Notes: a model not told the origin generated them from the letters alone. A stretch of 64,000 nucleotides of DNA from Macrocystis pyrifera (GCA_031763025.1 JASSKH010000005.1:18690128-18754127); one strand, 5' to 3'. Positions 52,201-63,395 are shown, numbered from the stretch's first letter. A program made the numbers and translations.

Positions 52201-55200
52201 GAGTATGACTATGTCTACACACTACTCAAAGCACGACAGAGAGCAAGAGGCAGAAAAAAAACGAAAAAAAAAAAAAAGCGTATTTCTCCGCACCTTTCAG
52301 TCTATAAAGACGTCAATTTGTACTCCTGTGCTAAAAAAAAGCATGCGATCCGAAGGGTATGTGCCCTGTGTGGAGTGTCCGGATGAGGTCAAGACCGGCT
52401 CCATCTCCACCTGAGAGAAATATCAGATACAAGTTCACTACGCATCCGCACTAAAACCAAGTAGTTAGGGGTATGGCTGTAGTTTTATTTTTTCAGATTT
52501 TTTTTTTTTTTTTTTTGCTGGTCGGCTCGAATAGCCTGCCGCTTTTTTGGGTCAAACCAGGCCTCCAGTCCCACCCCTAAATGTGCTCTGGCATGTTCAA
52601 AAGATACCGTTCGTACTGATTCGGCTGGCAAGGCCCAGGATTCTGCATGGACCCAAACACGTTTTTTTTACAGGCACGGAACGAATGACCACGAACAGCC
52701 TCGTTCCGTTCCGCTCGTTCCCATGCTCTCTGGGGGGGGTTAAGACACGCCCTGAGCTTTCTAGTTTTTAGCCCTTTTTTGCCCTTTTTCGGGCCCAAGA
52801 AATGCTACCCATCATGGTGACGAAGTTTTTCCTCCCGCCCCATCTTCGACGACGACTCTCTAAGGGCCACTCCTAACGAACAAAAAAAATCACGATTCGT
52901 GAGATTTTTGTCGTGAATCGTGATTTTTTTATCACGACAAAAAAAATCACGATTCATGTCGCTAATTTTTCTAGCTTTTCCCTAAAAAAACAAAATCACG
53001 ATTCGTGACATTTGTCGTGTCTCAAAATACGCCTGATCAAGGCACTACTCAACCCACGCGAACCAACGGTATCCGAAGGTCGGTATAGGGGCATGGCAGA
53101 CCCTGCTTCGTACGCCGCTTGTGGACTACGGGCGGCTTCCCAAAGACACCGCTGGGCGCGGGCTAACGAGGAGGTTGTGGCCTCGAAATTTCCAGGAGAA
53201 GGAGCCACTGCTGGAAGACAAACGCGAAAATGACCTGAGGATGTCACAGGCCAGGCCTGGCAGACGGCCTGCGAGATGGAATCTCGCGAAACGAGCTTGG
53301 CCGACGGCCGGTGAAGTTGGAATCTCGCAGGCTGGGTCAGGCTTCGGCCCGTGATTCGAATATGTCACGGGCTGGGCCAGGTGCGGACGGCCCAGCCCGA
53401 CCTGGCCGTGCCCCACTCTCGAGAGTTGGCTCCACCCCCAGAAAACGTTGGGGTTTGAAATATCAGAATTTTAACTATTTGAAAATATCACGAAACGCGA
53501 CGTTTTTTTCGGCTTTTTTCGTTAGAACTGAAATGTCACGGATCGTGATCTTTTGGCATGCCAAAAAGTCACGAATCGTGATTTTTTTTTTTTCGGTTCG
53601 TTAGGAGTGGCCCTAAGAGGTATACCATCCGCCTGGAGAACAGCAACATTATAGCGACTGACATTGCTTCATCGGTGATGTAGCCATGGTGCCATGCCAT
53701 GCTCCCTTGAGTAAAATGAAACATTTTAGCGTTTTTGCGAGCTTTTTTTGCTACTCGCTCGCAACTTCGAGTACACGAAAACATCTCGTGAGTCGCTTTT
53801 GGGTGCCTACGACTGCCGTCGGGCGCACCCGATACCCTCAAACATCCCACCAAGAGCATCCCTCATTTTCCCGGGCTGTATTACGGGGAACCATAGTAAA
53901 TAGGACCAAATTTTGGTAGAAAAATAGGTAAATTTATAGGTTTTTGTGTGTACCATAGGTCCTATTAACTATGGACCACCGTAATAGTATCCTTCGAGGA
54001 GCTGTAGCTGTCCGCAAGTGAGGTGCAGTGCAGACGTTCAGTTGGGGGTTGCTTTGGGCCTCATTTCGTGCACCCCAATTTTCGACCAATTTCGACCACT
54101 GCATCACCTCTACGTCGAGATGTAGGCCTCTGTTGAGAACGGGCGGGAGATCAATCTCGAGAGAAACACAACCTGCTGTGATGAAGCTCTTTCTTCAACT
54201 GTCGAGTCACCGTCGCTCTCTGGTGAGCACAAACCAGCCGAAGTTCTAAACGCAGCGTCTTGAACTACTAGCCATGTGTTTTTCTGTTCAGATAAAAAAT
54301 CTAGATATTAGAGTAGTCGGAAACCCGGGAACGAGGGGACGCTTAGGTGCCAGCGTCCCCTTAAACGACGCGCGTCAGCGCAAAGACCTTGCATGGTGAA
54401 GTGGGGGCGGGCGGCGGGGGCGGGGACGGGGTAATACCAAATGATAGAGTGTTTGCGGCAGTGTTTTTTTTTGGTACATCCTTTCCCTGAAGTAAACACC
54501 GAATGTAGGGTTTGAGGCTGAATTTTATGGCAACCCGAAACCGGAACACGAAACAAGATTTTCCCTTCATCGTGTAGAAACCCCAGGGTATTGCCGTCGG
54601 TAGACATGTCATTGGACTATCCCCGATCACTGCCCAAACGTAAAAACCTGTGCTTTCAACACCCAACACCTACCACCGCCGATGATTCCTCGCCTCACAG
54701 GGCACTAGATGGCGTCAAACCTTCGAGGCCGTATGCCCCACTGCTCTGAGAGTTGAGAGTGCTCGCCACCAAGTGTGAGGGTCGTTGATGCTGTGTGGCC
54801 GGAGTTCTCGCTCGAGACATCGGAGCCTGCCCCGTTTCTGGCCGTTTTGTTTTTCAAGAGTATCCACCGGCCTCTAAACCGGGTGCGGTCATTTTCGAGT
54901 TTGACGCTGTTTTCAGGCGTATCTCCGAAGGGGGTGAGGTATTCCACGTACCCCCGGTGATAAAGTAACGGTCGACAAACAAAACATTTTTTTTCCCGCG
55001 GGTGTGGTATTGTAGAGGGGTGTGCTATTGTAGGGGGAGTGTGCCATCCTGTGTGTTATACCGTATAGCGTGTCGGTCTACTGAAAATGCAGACGCAGCT
55101 CTTACCAGGTAGTGTACTATTGATACTGTGTTCTTGTAATATTTTTGCATGGCGTGAGTGAAATTTCCACACCCAGGGCGGCACCATCTTGGCCTTATCG

Positions 55201-58200
55201 ATAGACCTTACGTCTCATGCGCATCATGCTATACAGGAATAACTCCTACTGTTGGAGTTTAGCACTCTCTCCGGGAGTAAGGAATATTTAATTATCATTA
55301 TGAATAGTTATTCGACCCTTTTAATTCCGGACATAGTGGCACCTGGTATGTATTGAGCACACTTAGAATACGGACATGGATAGCACAAGCAAACGCGGGC
55401 AGCCCTGTCCGAGTTCTGACCTATCCTTAATAGCGTAGAAGTTCGCCAGGGTATTCGTTATTTACAGATTCGCCTGGTACCTGGGATATATGTAGGTCCG
55501 ATAGCTACGTTTTTATTTAATACTTTTGGGTTAGGGGCCGGGCAAGCTGTTGTGCGAATTCGCATTTGGTGGCATGCCATAACTGGATTAGGGTGGAGGG
55601 TGCGTCGACGTGTCCACGATCGACGCTGCCCTGGTTACGCCGATAGTTGCGTGCCCATGTGGTGGGTGATGCGGTATCTATGCGGTATATTTCTGTCCTT
55701 GATCGATTTAGTGCCTGTTAGACCTATGCCAATGGCAACGCGAAGTATCAATAAAAAGTTTGAATTCCAAAGATCCCCGCCAAAAGTTTTTAGAACACGC
55801 TTCCGATGGGCACGTTTAGAAAAAAAAAAAGTTCCCAACTTTTGGAAAAGCCCGAAAAAAGCAAATCTGGGGCCGATGCTGGACCAAGATCGGCCTGAGA
55901 AAAACTCAGGCCCATCTTTGGTTCGAAGCGGCGAGATTCCGAGTCCTCGACAGACATCGATCGACAAAACCAACGAATGCGTCATGAATTCTGAACGGAG
56001 TGCGCTCGTTAGGCGCTCCGACCCACCCTTGGGTTACCGTCTTCACACAATGACCAGTGACGGGTGGCGGGCGCTGGCCAGGCGTACGATAAAAAAACAA
56101 TTAGCCGCTGGTGTGTACCAAACAGAAGACAAAATTGCTCGATCCGCCTCGAATAGCAAAAAACAGTTTTTTTTTTTTCAGGTTTGGGAGGATACCGCAG
56201 GACGCCGCCGTCAAGCTCTCGCCCCGTCGAGCATGTATCCACTTTCTATCTTCGATGCCGTCATCTATACTCGTTGGCCTTGCCCGACACCAAGCGGGTT
56301 GGCCGTGGGCTGAGTCTATTTCGAGATCGAGCATCTATCGTCGCGCGAGCTGATTTTTATCAGCGTGTTGACAATTTGGGACGAGAGAATACAAGTTGCG
56401 CCGCCTGCAGCCGTTAGAAAAAAAGGAAAAATCAAATATTTTCCCCCTTTTTTCCCGCAGCGGCGGTACTACGAGCATATTTTCGGCTGTTTGTTTCAAG
56501 CAATATTTTTGAAAGAAAACTTTTGAACTTCGCGTTTCCATTGGCATAGGTCTTATTTGGTTGTGTCAGTTTGTTGAGAAGCGCGGAGACTCGAGCCGGA
56601 CTTACAACTACTCAACACTAGTACTGTCGGCTGTAGGGCCCCCCCATCCTTGCTTGCTTGCTTGCCTACTTTCCTGCTGGTACTGCTCTTGACAAACATG
56701 TTTCTCTCTGTGTTTCGCTGTGTATTTCCGTGTATCTATGTTTGTTTGTGCCGATGCCTGTGCCGATATTTGTGTGTGTGCAGCATCACCCCATGGCATG
56801 ACTCAGGAGGAAACTGTCCAATGTGTAAGACCCCCATGCCGCGGAAGCTGCTGCGGCTATTTTTCGAGCCTCGGCAAGCACCTACGGGAGCCATCGAAGG
56901 GGGCACCGAGAGCAACCCCAACCCTAACCCACCGCTGCTGCTGCCTGAGTCTGAGGCCGGTGCTGAAACAGGGACTGCGGAAAACCAACCAGTGTCTGCG
57001 GAAATTACCGGTCTCCGAAGAGAGCTCGCGAGCACTAGAAAGGTACGGTACCTTCTATGGAGTGTTTTTTCGCAATCGTGCTGCTCTCCTTGCTTGTTGC
57101 ATGCATTGCACGCATTGCATGCATTGACACTCGGTACAGCAATAGTGCATGGTGGTCGTTTAAAAAAAAAAAAAATAGTAGCTCCAAGATCTCCGCATGT
57201 CGGCTGGTGCGTTTGCAATGCACTCGACGAGAACCATCACGACAAGCGCGAGTCTTGCGCAGTTCAAGCTTGAGCCTCCGTCCCTCAAGGCTCAAGACCT
57301 TGCCGGGGTTATACTCATACTATACATGGTACAATTCAGTATCATAAGAGCCCGAGCTTGCGCGAGTATACTTCGTATGACAGAAGAGCGTTGCCAGTTC
57401 TCCCGCAGTCGAGTCATCGAGGCCGATGTTCCTTTTCCCGTAATTCTATGTGCAGGACCGTTGTTGAACAAATTTCCCCATGATTTTGCTTTTTTTCTTG
57501 CAAAAAATCAGGAAAAGCAGAAAAAAACTAGAGCAGGAAATCTAATAGATGGTATATTTCCAGGGACGCTTGGCATTCCTCTTTCAGGAACCCCCCCCCC
57601 CCCGGGAAACCAGGAAAAACGAAAAAAAGCACTACTGTAGAAAAACAGAAAAAAAAAGCCTAGAAAATCAAGAATTTTCCTACAAAAAGTGAAGTTGTTC
57701 GATGTTAACGGCCCTTACCCTCCCTATTAAAATAGTTTCAATCGCGATCGGTGCCTGGTTGTGGTCTTGGTTTGTGTCGCGTCCTCTGTGGCCAGGTGAT
57801 AGCAGCCACTAAGGAAAATGCAGCTAACCATGCCTGCGCCATGGAGGAGTTGCGCACAACTGTAGGCCGCGTTAGGGCCGCAGCGGCGTTGGCGGAGATC
57901 GAGCAGGACGAGGCCATGAAGGCGGTCGAAGCTAGGCTGCAGACTACCAGAATCGAACTCGTGAGTTTGGTATTCGTATCATGGTATGTACTGTTGATCT
58001 CTTGATCTCTTCATCTCTTCATGTATAGCGCGTATATGGCGGAGGTTTTCGGCTGGAATGAGCCGTCGTGATGTTTGTGAGTGTTGGGAATTTGCCTCAC
58101 ACACTGTTCTATTTACCAGCCCGACTTGGACTTAAATTAGCGTCTCAAAATAAGAGACAAATGAGGGGTAGATTGACATTGGCATGCTTATTATATGGTG

Positions 58201-61112
58201 CCGATTACCGTTACCGGCCTTGGAAATGTGTACACCCGTGTAATAGATTTATAGGTGAATGCTTTTGTTGCGTGCTCCTTTCGGTCATGATGCGAGAGAG
58301 AGATTACTCTTTAGTAGAAAAGCCTCATGATGAAAAGATGATATTATGATGTGAAGATTGTTATATGGCTATATGATGATCTGATGATCTGATGATCTGA
58401 TGGTTTGATGCATGCTTCGGGGGGCGGCGTGGTCTGCTGCTAGCTGCCAGGCTTCACTTTGCTGGAGTTTTTAGTTGACCGTTTCAGGTCAACCCCAACG
58501 GTCAATTGGTCAGGAGATCATCGCGTATATCCAGTCACTCCGTCGTTGATGCGCTTCTTTTCCCCACGCTGTGTTGATGCTTGAGTCCGACTACAGTAGA
58601 GTTACATGAGGGTAGGCGTTGATTTGTCCTAAGGCGAGTGTGCTGAAAGTCCACTCCTCGTCAAAATTAGTGGAGAGCCATAGGGGTTCGGGTAACTTGG
58701 GCGATGTTGGCGCTACGCGGGCGGGGACATTGTCCCGGTCAATCTGGTTAGCGAGGAAAGAAAATACCAGCGTTCATCGTCTTTTTTTTGTTTCCGGACG
58801 GTTTTTCGTGTGTGCCGCTGTGTGCCGCCCTCAGTGCAAGAGACACACGGAAGTCAACAGGCTTAAGCGAGAAATGAAGGGGATGAACGAGCAACTGCGA
58901 AAATCGCAGGGCGACAAGGTTGCTCACGCCTACCTCAGCCAGTTCTCGGGGCAAGTTGCTGGGGCACGGGCTCTCGGTGGGCTTGGTCAGGCAAGTCCAA
59001 AAGTATGCAGGGGTAATATGGTCTGGTGTGAGATATCTGCGGCGCAATTTGCTGCGCTGAACGTCCCGACGTATCTCGCGGTTGCCATTATTTCGTGGTT
59101 TGCACAAAACTTGGACGACGACGTTGCGTGGGGCACATCCAAGCTGCAGAGCAGCTAGGCCACTGTGGATCTTGATTTTGGTGGTAAAGGAAGAGTCGTC
59201 CATGGTTACGACACCAGCAACAAGACAAGGCCCTTGCTCAGCGAGCAAGGGGGGGTGCTGACCGGATCGGGCGGCGGGCATTACATCGAGAACGTCGCCG
59301 TCGTGGTCTGATGGCACGATTGTGGGGGAGTCGGGGTATCACTCCGCCACATATTTTTTGTTTGTCTTTTCTTCAATATGACACAACCGTAACATATTGG
59401 AGTGTGGTGCTCCGGCTGAGTCATGACTGCGGTATTTTGCTCCGGCGAACGGACCGTGCGCGAGCTCGATCGTTTTATGACCATCACTGCGCTCGTCGTC
59501 GATGCGTTAGATGGTTCTGATAGCACTGATAGTACTGATAGTACAGGAGTATGCCCCTAATACTGCAATACGTTTTATGGCGGGGTTTGATTGAGTTAGC
59601 TGGCCTTGTTTTCGTGTACCAGGGACATGTTTTTTGTACGACTAGCTGGTTGAAAGGTGTTCCGGTGTGTTCATCTTGCCAGCTGTCGGCGCCCAGCTCC
59701 AGTTCAGAACTGGACAGAATGAAGTGCATTGCTGTTTATAGGAGCCTACTGTAGATAAGTAGAACATGAGCATGTTGGCGGCCGGCATCGAATGACATTA
59801 CAGTATCTGCACCAACTCCAGTTTGATATGTTTTGTCATGACTCGCGTAGCTACCATTTTACCGCGTTTGGCCCGAGCTTGAGAACGTCGACCATACGAG
59901 TACTTACTTTTGGTTGTAAAATCCATGTTCATATTAACATAAGTATCCATGGCTCTATATTGTTACTGTATCCGCAGGTGAACGTGGAAGCAGTCCTTGA
60001 GCAGGTGTTGCAAGGAAGCGTGTCGGCTAGCTCGATCATCAGAAGCCAGCACGACTTCTTGTCTGGGGGGATGGACAGGGAGCAGAAAGCCAAGCGGAAA
60101 CTGGTAAGTAGTCTGCCATGGTTGATGATTGATCGATGATTGATTTCGGTATCGGTTGCTCGACAAGTACTTGGTAACCTTGCAATTCGGTTTGTACCGT
60201 ACAGCCCTTCTCTGTGGCATCAGGTATCATATTATCTGCTGCCTGCTGTCTACTGTCTACTGCTACTGCCTACTGCCTACTGTCTACTGTCTACTGTCTA
60301 CTGTTTTTGCTCCTCTGTGTGGGGGGCTTAGCAACCCCGAGCGATAGCTTTGAGAACGGCCTGCCCCCAGGGCGTACAGTATAGACGATTTGATTTTGTG
60401 CTGGTGTAGCTATGGTGGGTTGACATGAACACCTCTTCGGTGCGAGACTTGGTACTTATGTCGCTTTGCTTTCACTACCCACAGCAGCCCACAGCACTGC
60501 TGGAATATACGGTGCCATCGAAAGCCTCTTAGAGGTTTAGTTATCTCGCTGTGTCGCCCGTGGAGTGTTGTTACCGCGAACTCGCTCGAAAGCGCCCATG
60601 CCAATATTAATCGCACCACTACCTTCCACTTTTGATGCTGCCGCCCGCTCATTCCCATCTTTGGCCCTCACCGACGCAACATTGTCCATCCATCATAGCG
60701 CGAGTCGAAGGCAGAGGGCGAGACGACGGCGTTAAAGCTGGCATCGGTACAGGCTAAACTGTTGAAAGCGTCCAAGGAGGTTCACCGGCTGAGAAAGGCT
60801 CTCAGTGAACCCAAAACTGAGCACGGGGAAGGAGGAGGGGCTCTCAAGCCCTTGGGACGGTCTCCCTTGGGCAGGATGGAAGGACAGCAGTTGGGCAAGG
60901 AGGGCGGGATCAAAAGCCGGGAAAGCTCTCGCTCGCCGACTGTCGCGTCCTTTCACCGAGCAGGCGAGGGCAAGAAGAGGCCTGCTACGACCAGTGTCGG
61001 CGCGCGCGGCGTCAGCGGGCTGGGTCAGTTAAGAGTGGAGCCCCCAGGTGAGGAAGCGGTTATGCTGTCCTGTCTGTCCTGTCCCTGCTCAAGTCCCGAA
61101 GACTCCCTTTGA
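49221..61112 (+). CDS. RING-H2 / coiled-coil E3 ubiquitin ligase, TRAIP-like
   Basis: Probably a ubiquitin ligase of the TRAIP (TRAF-interacting protein) type, which in animals ubiquitylates the CMG helicase at replication forks. Exons: 49221-49312, 56784-57042, 57796-57960, 58835-58990, 59978-60103, 60699-61112; all phases agree and give about 403 residues. The RING begins at residue 7 with ligands C7, C10, C23, H25, H28, C31, C42, C45 (CSIC, PCGHVFH, NCPMC), followed by KLLRLFFEP, which matches the TRAIP KLFF segment. Exons 2-6 are charged and Ala/Leu/Glu-rich and predict coiled coil (EITGLRRELASTRK, MEELRTTVGRVRAAAALAE, VNRLKREMKGMNEQLRK). The tail is Ser/Arg/Gly-rich with GVSGLGQLRVEPPG. 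Intron 1 (7.5 kb) splits the C31 codon. The intron after exon 4 uses a GC donor (CAG|GCAAGT). The 3' end is least sure: a possible donor at 61047-61048 could lead to a further exon. The family call rests on the RING spacing, KLFF segment and layout. Confidence 0.8.
50066..50843. mobile_element. Harbinger-like MITE family H1, copy 2
   Basis: Terminal inverted repeats GGCCGTTTCCTATGCGGTTC and complement, flanked by a TTA duplication (50063-50065 and 50844-50846). The interior aligns with 3161-3991, including 'CGACGCGCGG', 'GGATACGTACTCGTAGACTACAC' and 'CGCGTCTCTTCGCGGCGCC'. No transposase is seen. It lies in intron 1 of the TRAIP-like gene. Confidence 0.9.
51136..52752. mobile_element. Harbinger-like element H2 (1.6 kb, TGA duplication)
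   Basis: The ends GGGTGTGTCTTAACCCCCC and GGGGGGTTAAGACACGCCC are inverted, followed inward by AGCATGGGAACGAAC and its complement. The flanking duplication is TGA. The interior has a GC-rich coding-like stretch (51600-52000) with a CTG run of about eight units (51820-51840) and frames of up to 180 codons, but none resembles a Harbinger transposase or MADF/Myb protein. It may have captured host sequence. It lies in intron 1 of the TRAIP-like gene. Confidence 0.8.
52864..53613. mobile_element. Harbinger-like MITE H3 (TAA duplication)
   Basis: Ends GGGCCACTCCTAACGAAC and GTTCGTTAGGAGTGGCCC are perfect or near-perfect complements flanked by TAA on both sides. Next to each end are arrays of AATCACGATTCGTGA, which are themselves palindromic. 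A central GC-rich region repeats TCACRGGC(C/T)RGGCC. It lies 111 bp downstream of H2. Confidence 0.9.
53882..53983. mobile_element. MITE family M1, copy 5
   Basis: TA-flanked; left end CGGGGAACCATAGTAAATAGG and right end CTATTAACTATGGACCACCG, with the shared AAAAATAGGTAAATTTATAGG centre. It lies in intron 1 of the TRAIP-like gene. Confidence 0.9.
55262..55336. mobile_element. Possible MITE family M2, copy 5 (degenerate)
   Basis: Left end GCACTCTCTCCGGGAGTAAGGA and right end TCCGGACATAGTGGCACC resemble M2 ends. The match is weaker than in the other copies. Confidence 0.4.
55721..56552 (+). mobile_element. Harbinger-like element family H4, copy 1
   Basis: Inverted ends GACCTATGCCAATGGNAACG and complement CGTTTCCATTGGCATAGGTC, flanked by a TTA duplication (55718-55720 and 56553-56555). 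The body contains an open frame (to 56313) reading SINKKFEF, KKVPNFWKSPKKANLGP, GEIPSPRQTSIDKTN, SALVRRSDPPLGYRLHTM and SMYPLSIFDAVIYTRWPCP, all repeated in copy 2. A T-run ending TTTCAG|GTTTGGG looks like a splice acceptor. It lies in the TRAIP-like intron 1, ending 231 bp before exon 2. Confidence 0.9.
56784..57042 (+). CDS. TRAIP-like gene exon 2 (second half of the RING and linker)
   Basis: The exon supplies the final base of the split C31 codon, then ITPWHDSGGNCPMCKTPMP (the last two zinc ligands) and KLLRLFFEP. A Pro/Glu-rich linker (NPNPNPPLLLPESEAG) follows, then the first coiled-coil segment. Listed separately because a gene finder reading only local frames would miss that it completes a RING begun 7.5 kb upstream. 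Confidence 0.85.
60236..60304. repeat. CTACTGTCTACTGCC microsatellite
   Basis: About nine units of CTACTG(T/C) stand in tandem in intron 5 of the TRAIP-like gene. Confidence 0.85.
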
Positions 61113-61518
61113 GCGCATGGAAGGCGGGGAGTCTGAATAGACGGGAAGCGGCGAAGGGTTGTCGGGGAGTGCTGTGGGTGGAAGCGTGTGCTGCCCTTGG
61201 CGGTTGTTTTGTTGAAGCGCACGCAGTATTTGTCCTCGGTCGTCGGTGCTCGAAGGAAGTCGCTCAAGCGTTGCTGTAGATTGATGCCCGAGGTACGAGT
61301 CAGCTCTCGCATGGTTGTCCGGTTTGAATGGGCACAATTATTTCTTGAAGGTGTCCGATTCGATTTTTCGTGTACTATAGACGGCCAGCGGTGCCTGTGT
61401 ACGTCGAGTAGTTCAGCTGTGCCTTTTTTGTTGGCGTCGTGTTAGTGGTTTGTTTTGCGTACTGTTTTCTTCTATTTTCGGTACGAACCACCGATCAGAG
61501 CCCGGACCTCCGACTGTC

Positions 61519-61620
61519 TTACGTCTTCAACCATGGGTTCTGTCTTTCGTCTTCAACCATGGGTTCTGTCTTTCGTCTTCAACCATGGGTTCTGTCTTAC
61601 GTCTTCAACCATGGGTTCGA
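61519..61620. repeat. ~26-bp minisatellite (CTTCAACCATGGGTTCTGTCTTTCGT)
   Basis: Four units stand head to tail; the last is cut at GGGTTCGAGAACC. All three forward frames stay open across it because of the repeat. Confidence 0.88.
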
Positions 61621-61856
61621 GAACCAAGTATATAGGTGACACCACGGCAGTAGAAATGTTTCGCAGATGAGAGCAGCCTACCGATAACGTACTTGTGCGG
61701 GTGTACCGTGAGAGCTGTATTCTTTTGGGCCATTGCGGGACGGTTGGTTGGGTTGATCGCCTGTTCTTTGGTCGACCTGAGTTGAAAAGTCTTGTATTGC
61801 CCAGACCCGCGCTATACTTCCAGTGTGACAGTACTCCGTGTGGCATGAACTACTAT

Positions 61857-61958
61857 TACGGGGGTTCAAAGTTAATAGGACCTATGGTATAATTAAAAAC
61901 CTATACATTTACCTATTTTTACTAACAAATTTGGTCCTATTTACTATGGTTCCCCGTA
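61857..61958. mobile_element. MITE family M1, copy 6
   Basis: TA-flanked; left end CGGGGGTTCAAAGTTAATAGG, right end CTATTTACTATGGTTCCCCG, with the CCTATTTTTACTAACAAAT centre seen also in copy 4. Confidence 0.9.
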
Positions 61959-62077
61959 ATATACATATATGCATTACGGTAGGGGCCATGGCAGTGCTAT
62001 TGTTCCATTGTTGTTTTACGTCGAAACGTTAGGGGTGTTTTCATTTTAGTGCTTTAAACGAACGTGTTCATAGCCAA

Positions 62078-62942
62078 GACCTATGCCAATGGAAACGCGA
62101 AGTCCGAAAGTTTTAAAAAAAATATTTCGCTTTAAAAAAAACAGCCAAAAATATCCTCGTACCGCCGCTGTGGGAAAAAAGGGAAAAAATGTTTGATTTT
62201 TTCTTCTTTTTTTTTTTCAACGGCTGCAGGCGGCGCAATTTGTTTTCTCTCGTTCCAAATTGTCAACACGCTGATAAAAATCAGCTCGTGCGACGATAGA
62301 TGCTCGATCTCGATATACACTCAGCCCAAGGCTAACCCGCTTGGTGTCGGGCAAGGCCAACGAGTATAGATGACGGCATCGAAGATAGAAAGTGAATACA
62401 TGCTCGACGGGGCGAGAGCTTGCCGGCGGCGTCCTGCGGTATCCTCCCAAACCTGAAAAAAAGCTGCGTATCCTCCCAAACCTGAAAAAAAGCCTGTTTT
62501 TTGCCATTCGACACGGATCGAGAATTTTTTGTCTTCTGTTTTGTACACACCAGCGGCTAATTGTTTTTTTATCGTACGCCTGGCCAGCGCCCGCCGCACG
62601 TCACTGGCCATTGTGTGAAGACGGTGACCCAAGGGTGGGTCGGAGCGCCTAACGAGCGCACTCCGTTCAGAATTCATGACGCAATCGTTGGTTTTGTCGA
62701 TCGATGTCTGTCGAGGACTCGGAATCTCGCCGCTTCGAACCAAAGATCGGCCTGAGTTTTTCTCAGGCCGATCTTGGCCCAACTTCGGCCCCAGATTTGC
62801 TTTTTTCGGGCTTTTCCAAAAGTTGGGAACTTTTTTTTTTTTTCTGAACGTGCCCATAGGAAGCGTGTTCTAAAAATGTTTGGCGGGTGTTTTTGGAATT
62901 CAAACTTTTTATTGATACTTCGCTTTCCCATTGGCATAGGTC
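62078..62942 (-). mobile_element. Harbinger-like element family H4, copy 2 (inverted)
   Basis: The same ends as copy 1 (GACCTATGCCAATGGAAACG and complement) in opposite orientation, flanked by CAA and TAA, a 3-bp duplication that has probably changed by one base. It carries an internal duplication (62445-62490, CAGGTTTGGGAGGATAC twice) not seen in copy 1. The minus-strand frame 62857-62321 keeps the same protein sequence as copy 1 along nearly its whole length. Confidence 0.88.
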
Positions 62943-63204
62943 TAATAGTGAAAAATTCATCTAAGCGTATGGAAACACTGTTGCTTGTTCGTGGTAAAGC
63001 TGTAACCCTTTAGATAACACACACACACCTGGGGACGAATATCCGGATTGGTGTGTTACTTATTTATCCTAAATAAGGGGAGCACCCACCACATCAATTG
63101 GTAGCTTTGGATATTTTTGGTCGATATTTTCCTAGAGGCGTAGAGGCATATGCAATTAGACGCGAGTCGACGAGGGAAGAAAGGGGGAAGGTCCTCTCGC
63201 GATT

Positions 63205-63395
63205 AAAAAATAGTAATGAGGAGGCGGGAGGAGAGCCTGCTGCATGCTATGTTACCCCGGATCTGAGTTACGGCTATTGATAGGAAGGAGAGAGAAAGGA
63301 AGGGTGAAGATGATAAATGGGATGAGCAAAAACGCAATTGATCGGCGTTTTCAATGTCCCCGTTGTTGACAAGATCAGTTTGGAAATTGGTCCGA
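63205..63395 (+). repeat. Interspersed repeat R1, copy 3
   Basis: 'CCCCGGATCTGAGTTACGGCTATTGATAGG', a GGAGAGAGAAAGG block, 'GATAAATGGGATGAGC' and 'CAGTTTGGAAA' follow in the order seen at 25890-25990. The preceding GACGCGAGTCGACGAGGGAAG (63160-63180) also resembles 13590-13615. Confidence 0.6.
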
